Source: CAYQVO01 sp964421085
GTDB taxonomy: Bacteria; Bdellovibrionota_C; UBA2361; CAYQVO01
Assembly: GCA_964421085.1 (NCBI GenBank)
Contig: CAYQVO010000045.1
Span: 1 to 29,533 of the forward strand
Length of the DNA: 29,533 nt
Direction of reading: 5' to 3'
The notes beneath the pieces are model-generated. The model was not told where the DNA came from and did not search any database. It saw nothing but the letters and a program-made list of their open reading frames with translations. How positions within the stretch are numbered: the stretch's first letter is position 1; the number at the start of each line of letters is the position of its first letter. The position numbers were made by a program, and so were the translations under genes. Shown in pieces: positions 24,391 through 29,533 of this stretch.

Positions 24391-25115
24391 TGGACCCAAC
24401 GAGCAGGCGGACAGGGAGACCAGGAGGCTTTACGATTATCGAGGTCGTGCTGGCCATCAGCATCCTCGCAATTATCATGTCCGTCACGTACAGCGTGCTC
24501 AACCAGATTATCCGGACGAAACAGATGCTCGACGATTCGAGGGAGGTCAAGGCAATAGTCAATTCGATCCTGATCCGAATGACCCGCGAAATCCAGCTTG
24601 CGCGCGCTGGATTCCCGCTGCTCCCGGGCCGGGACAAGCTCGATCAGCCAAACAAGCCGAGCGTGAATCTGATTGGGGAGTCAGTCGAGCTTCCGAATGG
24701 TCTCCCCGGCGACAGCGTGACTTTCCTTGCCGCACAGGGAGGCCAGTACCTGCCGGATGGAACCTCCCATTCAGGAGACGTGCAGATCACATACCGGGTG
24801 GAGGAAGATCCTGAGCAGAAAGGGGACAGGGACAGAACCTATTACCTTATCCGGGAGGAACTCCCATACATCAGGTCTGCCGAGAAGGCTTATAGGCAGG
24901 CGATGATTTTTCCGGTGACGAACAAGCTTGTTTCTCTCTCCTTTCGCTTCTTTGATCCCAGGAGCAGCAAATGGGTCAGCAGCTGGGGGACCAGCGCCGG
25001 CAGCATGAAGCTTCCAAAACTGGTGGAATTCGAAGTCCGGGTGAAATCATCGAACGGGACAGTTGAGGCCTTCAAGACTGCAGTGGCACTGAGGTCCGTG
25101 GCTGATGTGCCGTAG
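24390..25115 (+). CDS. gspJ: Type II secretion system minor pseudopilin GspJ
   Basis: A 241-residue minor pseudopilin with leader MDPTSRRTGRPGG, cleavage site G-FTIIE and the helix VVLAISILAIIMSVTYSVL. The globular part contains DSVTFLAAQGGQYLPDGTS and a late FRFFDPRSSKWVSSW segment, the usual GspJ strand with an aromatic pair. Length fits GspJ (about 200-240). It starts with GTG overlapping the gspI stop. gspK would normally come next but is absent; 104 bp separate this gene from gspL. Confidence 0.9.
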   Translation: MDPTSRRTGRPGGFTIIEVVLAISILAIIMSVTYSVLNQIIRTKQMLDDSREVKAIVNSILIRMTREIQLARAGFPLLPGRDKLDQPNKPSVNLIGESVELPNGLPGDSVTFLAAQGGQYLPDGTSHSGDVQITYRVEEDPEQKGDRDRTYYLIREELPYIRSAEKAYRQAMIFPVTNKLVSLSFRFFDPRSSKWVSSWGTSAGSMKLPKLVEFEVRVKSSNGTVEAFKTAVALRSVADVP

Positions 25116-25219
25116 GCCTGCGCCGGATAAGCAGGGCTTGCCGAGCTGCGGAAGGAACGGTACTCTTTCAAAAGAGAAAATCTCCCCCTGATCAGCAGTT
25201 TAGGCCCGAGTCAAGTTGG

Positions 25220-26731
25220 ATGCAGCCCGTTCTTGTCATTGATCTCACGAAAGACCCGAGTGTAGCTCTCGTGGTTGATGCTTCCGGTCCGGACTGTGAT
25301 GTGCTCGAGCGCGTGCAGGCTCCTCTTGGCGAATACCTTGCAGCATACTGCCCCCGTATCGACGAAATCCCGGGGGACGGCGGAGATGAAGCAGCAGAAC
25401 CGGAAAAGATCGAAGAGTCGGCTCCTCCCATAAAAGAACTTGTCGAGAAGCTGACGGTCGAATGGACGAACTGCATAATAATCGTCCCTCCGCTTGATTA
25501 CGTTTCTCTGACTCTGCGCACGCCATTCGGAGATCCGAAGAGACTCGCCCAGATTCTCGCTCTGGAGATACAGGATACTGTTCCCTTCGAGCTCGACGAT
25601 ATGCATCTTCATTACAGCGCGACAAGGCGTCCAACAGACCCGGATTATGATATTCATGTAGCGCTCTTCCCCAAATCGGCTCTGGACGGACTTCTGGCAG
25701 CATGTCACGAAGCGGAAGTCGATCCGGTTGTGATAATTCCAGCTGTGGCTGCCCTTGAACTGATATATAAATCACTGGCCGACGCTCCCGCTGATACTGC
25801 TTTTCTTTACTCTGATTATCCCCATTTTGCGATCGGTCTCTTTGCCGACGGCAGGCTTTGCGTGGAAAAAGAAAGCCATGCCATGCTCGCAGAGGGTGAT
25901 GGCGGAGATAAGGACGAGTTCATCAAATCAACTTTGAACGATTTCCGCGCTTTTCTACGTTCTTTCGAACAGCAGCGCGAACTGGAGATCAATCATCTGC
26001 TGGTGCTGGGGGAGCTGCCCCCGAAAGGCGCACTTGACGAACTCTTCCGGAAACAGGAAATACTCAAGTGTCCGCTGCCGGAGAGGAGTTCATGCCGGGA
26101 ATTGCTTGCGCAGAAAGCGGCGCTTTTCGGCCTTGACCGCAAGCCTCCAGTTCCCCTGGTCAATTTCAGAACCGGCGCCTATGCGGCTGGAATTCGATGG
26201 AGAGATTTTTTCGGAGGACTGGAGCAGCTGATTCCTTACTTCGCCGCATTTATCGGATGTCTGGTTATAGGACTTTGCGGCACCTACTACGCGAGAAAGG
26301 CCCACCTTGAATCTGTCAGGGCCGCGACAGTGAATCAGATCCGGGATGTCATCCCTTCAATCGACCCCAATACTGAAAAGCCTTCCGATTTTGTCCGTGC
26401 AGAGATTTCCTCTATTCAGCGACAGCTCAGGGATCTGGGTTCCCCGTTCAAGGTGTCGCCTCTCGATGCTCTCGTCGAAATTTCAAAGGACCTTCAGAAA
26501 CGGGGCGGTTCCACCATAACACGGATTGACATAGTTGGAGACAGGATCACCCTGGAAGGTACGGCGCCCAACTACAGCAGCATTGAGAACATCGAAAAGA
26601 CATTGAAGAATGAAAAGTCATCGAAGAAAAAGAAGCGCACGTACTGCGACGTAAAAAACGAAGTGAATTCATCGGGCCCTGGTAATACCGGGACTCTGCG
26701 ATTCTCTTTTAGAGTGGAGCTTTGCGAATAG
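25220..26731 (+). CDS. gspL: Type II secretion system protein GspL
   Basis: GspL anchors the ATPase GspE to the platform. The 503-residue protein has a cytoplasmic actin-like (PilM-like) region, about 1-315, including the segment LRTPFGDPKRLAQILALEIQ (99-118) and VPFELDDMHLHY (121-132), typical of the GspL/PilM fold. A single transmembrane helix follows (about 337-356), then a periplasmic ferredoxin-like region with the block ITRIDIVGDRITLEG (433-447), resembling PilN/GspL. The ATG at 25220 has a weak ribosome binding site. The gene is followed two bases later by gspM. Confidence 0.88.
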   Translation: MQPVLVIDLTKDPSVALVVDASGPDCDVLERVQAPLGEYLAAYCPRIDEIPGDGGDEAAEPEKIEESAPPIKELVEKLTVEWTNCIIIVPPLDYVSLTLRTPFGDPKRLAQILALEIQDTVPFELDDMHLHYSATRRPTDPDYDIHVALFPKSALDGLLAACHEAEVDPVVIIPAVAALELIYKSLADAPADTAFLYSDYPHFAIGLFADGRLCVEKESHAMLAEGDGGDKDEFIKSTLNDFRAFLRSFEQQRELEINHLLVLGELPPKGALDELFRKQEILKCPLPERSSCRELLAQKAALFGLDRKPPVPLVNFRTGAYAAGIRWRDFFGGLEQLIPYFAAFIGCLVIGLCGTYYARKAHLESVRAATVNQIRDVIPSIDPNTEKPSDFVRAEISSIQRQLRDLGSPFKVSPLDALVEISKDLQKRGGSTITRIDIVGDRITLEGTAPNYSSIENIEKTLKNEKSSKKKKRTYCDVKNEVNSSGPGNTGTLRFSFRVELCE

Positions 26732-26733
26732 CC

Positions 26734-27306
26734 ATGGTTGCTGCACTGACAAGAACAGGAATGACTCTCGTTCGCTGGTTCAGGAACCTGACCGGCCGGG
26801 AGAAGCAGGGGATAGCGCTCATGTTCGGTTTCGTGGTGTTCGTCATGGTGTACGTTCTTGCCCGGAATATAAGCTCTACCTTTGCTTCGATCGATCAGGA
26901 ACTCTCGGCCGCCAACGAGGAACTTTCGCAGGTTTCGACGCTTCTTGCCCAGTACGGCAAGGTCAGGATGCAGCGCGATACCATCGAAAGTGAGTTTCGC
27001 AGTGTCGAGTTCAAGGAAGGAGAACTTACGTATCTGGAGGATATGATCAGACACAAACTCAATCTGAACAGCGGCTTCTCTATTACGCCGAAAAGCACTT
27101 CGAAATTCGGGGCGAATTACGAGCAGCACCTTTTTACGGTGAAGTTCGCCATTAATGATCTGAAACTTGTGATGGATTTCCTGACCGAAGTTGTTTCCGG
27201 CTCGCAGCCGCTTCTTCTGACTCGTCTCGATATAAGGGTGACGAGAAACGGACAATCGCTCGATGTCGACATGGACGTAAGCAGCATTAAGGAAGTGAAG
27301 GCATGA
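26734..27306 (+). CDS. gspM: Type II secretion system protein GspM
   Basis: A 190-residue bitopic protein with a short cytoplasmic N-terminus, a transmembrane helix (about 29-45, ALMFGFVVFVMVYVLAR), a coiled segment and a periplasmic ferredoxin-like domain (about 120-188). This is the GspM layout, and GspM pairs with GspL in the platform. Primary sequence is poorly conserved in this family, so the call leans on architecture and position. The ATG at 26734 lies two bases after the gspL stop; TTG 26722 and ATG 26761 are possible alternatives. It overlaps gspN by 4 bp (ATGA). Confidence 0.85.
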   Translation: MVAALTRTGMTLVRWFRNLTGREKQGIALMFGFVVFVMVYVLARNISSTFASIDQELSAANEELSQVSTLLAQYGKVRMQRDTIESEFRSVEFKEGELTYLEDMIRHKLNLNSGFSITPKSTSKFGANYEQHLFTVKFAINDLKLVMDFLTEVVSGSQPLLLTRLDIRVTRNGQSLDVDMDVSSIKEVKA

Positions 27307-28235
27307 AAAAAAGCCGGAGAACGCCGCTCCTGATATGTCTTACGTTGTCGGCCGCGCTGCTTATCGTCGTTTACAGGACATTGACCAGCCCGGCAATGGG
27401 AGCATTTGTGCGCGAACAGATTATTGCCTTTGGCCGTAAAGAGGGACTGCCGATCCGGATTGACCGCATCGACAGGGACGCAGAGCCTGTTTCATGCGGC
27501 CTGCTGAGCTGCAGAGCAAAAGCTCTCTCCATTGTAATTCCCAAGGCTTTTTCTTATTTTCGCTTCGAAGAAATCGTTGTGTCGCCCAGACTTCTCAGCT
27601 TTGTTCTCAATAAGCCGCATATTCTCATAGAAGGCAGGCTGTATGGGGGGGAGTTCTCGGGGGACGTGGTTCAGCACAGGAAAGAGAATTCTTTCGTTGT
27701 GTCTCTGGCTGGTACCGGGCTTCAGGCTTCCGAAATGCCCCAGTTCGAGGGAATCACGGGCGGGAACCTGAATTTCATCCTTCAGGATCTGAAGATCGAC
27801 AGAACCGGCATTGCGTTTGGTCCGAGCAGCATTGAAATCAGGAACGCCACAAAGCCCGGCAGGACAACCCTTTCAACAATGAAAACAGGACTGCCGGTCG
27901 CGATAGAAATTCCCGCGATAAGCAGTTTTAATGTTCGCATCAAGGCGGACATGTCAGACGGGAAACTCCGGATTTCGGAAGGAGTTCTTTCATCGTCTCT
28001 CGGATCCGTCGACATACGGGGAGACGTCACACTCCCCGCCCGCCGGGGAGGACCCACAGGATTTTCGCTTTCAGGGCGGACAGAAATAAACGCGGACGGC
28101 ATGAGGGAAATATCGAACTACCCTCTAATAACTGGAGCGCTGAATATTTCAGGCCGCAAAGGGCCGCAAAAGCTGGAGTATGCTCTAAACGGCGATTCGT
28201 CGAATCCAAACTTCACAACAAAGCCGCTTCCATGA
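27303..28235 (+). CDS. gspN: Type II secretion system protein GspN
   Basis: A 310-residue protein with an N-terminal membrane anchor (about 8-25) and a long beta-rich periplasmic region with AsmA-like strand patterns (for example VVSPRLLSFVLNKPHILIEG and LRISEGVLSSSLGSVDIRGD). This fits the GspN family found at the end of some T2SS operons; GspN is not essential in all systems and its role is unclear. It overlaps gspM by 4 bp, showing it belongs to the operon. An AsmA-domain protein unrelated to secretion would be the alternative reading. Confidence 0.8.
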   Translation: MKKSRRTPLLICLTLSAALLIVVYRTLTSPAMGAFVREQIIAFGRKEGLPIRIDRIDRDAEPVSCGLLSCRAKALSIVIPKAFSYFRFEEIVVSPRLLSFVLNKPHILIEGRLYGGEFSGDVVQHRKENSFVVSLAGTGLQASEMPQFEGITGGNLNFILQDLKIDRTGIAFGPSSIEIRNATKPGRTTLSTMKTGLPVAIEIPAISSFNVRIKADMSDGKLRISEGVLSSSLGSVDIRGDVTLPARRGGPTGFSLSGRTEINADGMREISNYPLITGALNISGRKGPQKLEYALNGDSSNPNFTTKPLP

Positions 28236-28286
28236 TTTAACAAAAAGAAGGATGATACTCAAAAGGCGGGTTCAAGGTATTGAAGC

Positions 28287-28946
28287 ATGTTCTGGGCTGC
28301 GGCAGGCATAACGTTGCTTATCTGTGTCGGATTAATAGCCGGCGGCTCGATTTTAATCAGCCGGCTGAACAAGGGGGGATCTTCCACGGAGAAAGACAAT
28401 CTGGTCCTTGAAGTTGAAAGGCTCAATTCAGCTGTTGATCGCGCCTTAAAGTCCACCGAATCATTCTTCTCAATTGAACAGTTCGAAGCCGTCAAGGCTC
28501 AGGTTCAGGATGTTCAGCTCAACCTCGACAACCAGAAGCGGATGCTCAAAGAAGTTGAGACAAAGCTCGAAGAAGCTCAGAAGACAATTGAAGAGAAAGA
28601 GTCGTACCACCAGAGCATGAAGTCGGCGAAAGCCGAAGATGAAGAGAAGTTGGCGGGCCTGCTTGCGCGATTCGAGGACATTGCTGCCGAGTCAATCTCA
28701 CTGGAACAGAAGCTTGCTGCGTCTCTGAAAAGTCTTGACCAGATGATGACTGAACTGCAGCTTACGCAGGAGCAGAAGGAGATGTTCGAGAATATACAGA
28801 CGGCACTTACAGAGGCGAGCAGCCAGCTCAGAGAGCTTTATATTGAGTACGATTCTATCAAGAAGCGGATTGATACTCTCAATCTGCAGCTCGAAGACCT
28901 TGAGATTGAATACACGAAACTTGTTGAGCAGCAGCTGGGAGAATAA
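28287..28946 (+). CDS. Membrane-anchored coiled-coil protein of unknown function
   Basis: No family is recognised. The 219-residue protein has an N-terminal transmembrane helix (about 4-26, AAGITLLICVGLIAGGSILI) and then almost continuous heptad-like, charge-rich helix from about residue 36 to the end (for example QFEAVKAQVQDVQLNLDNQ and KRIDTLNLQLEDLEIEY). It has no globular domain or cysteines beyond the anchor. The ATG at 28287 follows an AAGGT stretch. It begins 51 bp after gspN on the same strand, so it may be the last gene of the T2SS operon and could be a scaffold or spacer protein (inference). Confidence 0.75.
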   Translation: MFWAAAGITLLICVGLIAGGSILISRLNKGGSSTEKDNLVLEVERLNSAVDRALKSTESFFSIEQFEAVKAQVQDVQLNLDNQKRMLKEVETKLEEAQKTIEEKESYHQSMKSAKAEDEEKLAGLLARFEDIAAESISLEQKLAASLKSLDQMMTELQLTQEQKEMFENIQTALTEASSQLRELYIEYDSIKKRIDTLNLQLEDLEIEYTKLVEQQLGE

Positions 28947-28950
28947 AAAG

Positions 28951-29001
28951 GGCAATGATACTTATAACATAAGGCTTCCGATCCCCTCGAATATTATTGC
29001 C
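28951..29001 (+). terminator. Possible transcript-end stem-loop after the T2SS operon
   Basis: GGCAATGATA (28951-28960) pairs with TATTATTGCC (28992-29001) over ten positions with one G-U wobble, enclosing 31 bases. It lies just after the stop of the coiled-coil gene. There is no clean T-run afterwards, so it may be an RNA 3-prime end or processing structure rather than a classical factor-independent terminator. Confidence 0.35.
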
Positions 29002-29013
29002 TTAGTTGACTAA
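29002..29013. promoter_or_regulatory. Palindrome, possible operator
   Basis: TTAGT-TG-ACTAA forms a perfect five-base inverted repeat directly after the stem-loop and 130 bp before the winged-helix-like gene. TTGACT inside it resembles a -35 element, but no -10 is found at the right distance. Confidence 0.3.
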
Positions 29014-29143
29014 ATGTAGTATCATCAGTGGCTCCGCCGCTGGTGTGTCCCCCAATTCGCAATATTCGTGCAGCCTTGAGCCGGTCTGTACGAAGAAGCT
29101 CGAAATTCAACCGGACGCTCCACTTATTTTGGTGATCATATAT

Positions 29144-29446
29144 ATGCAGGCAAACGACTGGAAGACCCCCAAGAGACTGAGTGAATCGCACCTTCATCAG
29201 ATTAACGTTCTCAGGGTACTGAACTCTGACGCGCAGGAGAATGTTCCCCGGCATTTTCACCTGCACGAAATCGCTGACCTCAGCGGATTGAAGGACGAGA
29301 AAGAAACTCAGCGTTACTTATTCATCCTCGAAGGACAAAAACTCGTCGCGCCGTGCCCAAAAGGCGATTTCACATCGCGTGTATGGCACATCACCGACGA
29401 GGGAATCTGGGCCATGAGGAATATCAGCAAGGCGATGGTGCAGTAA
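29144..29446 (+). CDS. Small winged-helix-like protein, possible DNA-binding regulator
   Basis: A 100-residue protein from the ATG at 29144, preceded by GGTGAT eight bases upstream. Helical segments HQINVLRVLNSDAQ, HLHEIADLSGL and DEKETQRYLFILEGQKLV are followed by a hairpin-like stretch with W-H-I-T-D-E-G (RVWHITDEGIWAMRNI). The helix-helix-helix-wing order and the LT/IT-x-x-G ending are typical of winged helix-turn-helix proteins. No specific family is recognised. The frame remains open upstream to 29006 (TTG), but that part has no protein-like pattern. Neighbouring palindromes could be its targets (inference). Confidence 0.65.
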   Translation: MQANDWKTPKRLSESHLHQINVLRVLNSDAQENVPRHFHLHEIADLSGLKDEKETQRYLFILEGQKLVAPCPKGDFTSRVWHITDEGIWAMRNISKAMVQ

Positions 29447-29495
29447 TTCCCGCGCGGTAATTCCCGCTTGGCGCTTTATTTTCCCGCTCGGCGCT
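29444..29495. repeat. Cluster of three short imperfect direct repeats
   Basis: TAATTCCCGCGCGG (29444-29457), TAATTCCCGCTTGGCGCT (29458-29475) and ATTTTCCCGCTCGGCGCT (29478-29495) share a TTCCCGC core spaced 14 and 20 bp apart. The first unit contains the stop codon of the preceding gene. Confidence 0.5.
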
Positions 29496-29502
29496 CGTGC
29501 CC

Positions 29503-29518
29503 AGGGGCTGCCGCCCCT
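29503..29518. repeat. GC-rich hairpin at the window end
   Basis: AGGGGC-TGCC-GCCCCT forms a perfect six-base-pair stem with a four-base loop. No T-run follows in the available sequence. It may be part of the same repeat cluster or a transcript-end hairpin cut by the window edge. Confidence 0.4.
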
Positions 29519-29533
29519 CGCTTCGCTTCACCC

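Noticed and set aside
25163..25176. CTCTTT-CA-AAAGAG palindrome between gspJ and gspL as a terminator
   Set aside because: The two-base loop is too small for a stable hairpin as drawn and no T-run follows.
26572..27255. 227-codon open frame on the minus strand opposite gspL-gspM
   Set aside because: Antisense to two operon genes; composition is not protein-like and no motif is seen.
29006..29034. TTGACT as the -35 of a promoter for the winged-helix-like gene
   Set aside because: No -10-like hexamer occurs 16-18 bp downstream.

Overview
The window reads as chromosomal DNA of a diderm (Gram-negative type) bacterium. It carries lipid A/Kdo genes, a BamD-like outer-membrane lipoprotein, an AsmA-family protein and an almost complete type II secretion system (T2SS). 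Base composition is moderately GC-rich by eye. A run of ten Ns (13390-13399) shows this is a scaffolded draft assembly, possibly metagenomic. The presence of gspN and the large two-domain glycosyltransferase recall deltaproteobacterial-type lineages and uncultivated diderm phyla, but the sequence alone does not fix the taxon. Coding density is high: no gene-free stretch exceeds about 200 bp, and no tRNA, rRNA, CRISPR array or transposase gene was seen.

Left block (10-6689, minus strand, transcribed right to left): fabG, a 901-residue two-domain glycosyltransferase, an MDR-family oxidoreductase, a Nudix hydrolase, rpmF and plsX. This is the common rpmF-plsX-fab neighbourhood of fatty-acid and phospholipid synthesis with three extra genes inserted. 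A 15-bp inverted repeat spanning 110 bp lies between the Nudix gene and rpmF and supplies the last codons of the Nudix gene.

Second block (7311-12619, minus strand): msbA, a DUF374-type acyltransferase, waaA (Kdo transferase) and lpxK, each overlapping the next by 4 to 14 bp. This is a translationally coupled lipid A completion and export operon. The lpxK product carries a C-terminal GNAT acetyltransferase domain. A small Spy/CpxP-like membrane-anchored protein (6821-7309, plus strand) sits between the two minus-strand blocks.

Right block (12724-28946, plus strand): an AsmA-like gene divergent from msbA and broken by the assembly gap; a small uncertain minus-strand ORF with an AT-rich intergenic segment; a BamD-like lipoprotein with an extra C-terminal domain; then gspC-D-E-F-G-H-I-J-L-M-N and a membrane-anchored coiled-coil protein. 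gspK and a prepilin peptidase (gspO) are absent from the window. GspD has two low-complexity insertions and a C-terminal extension of about 225 residues. The window ends with a small winged-helix-like protein, a palindrome and a cluster of short direct repeats.

The shared theme is building the outer membrane (acyl chains, phospholipid, lipid A, Kdo, BAM, AsmA) and secreting proteins across it (T2SS).
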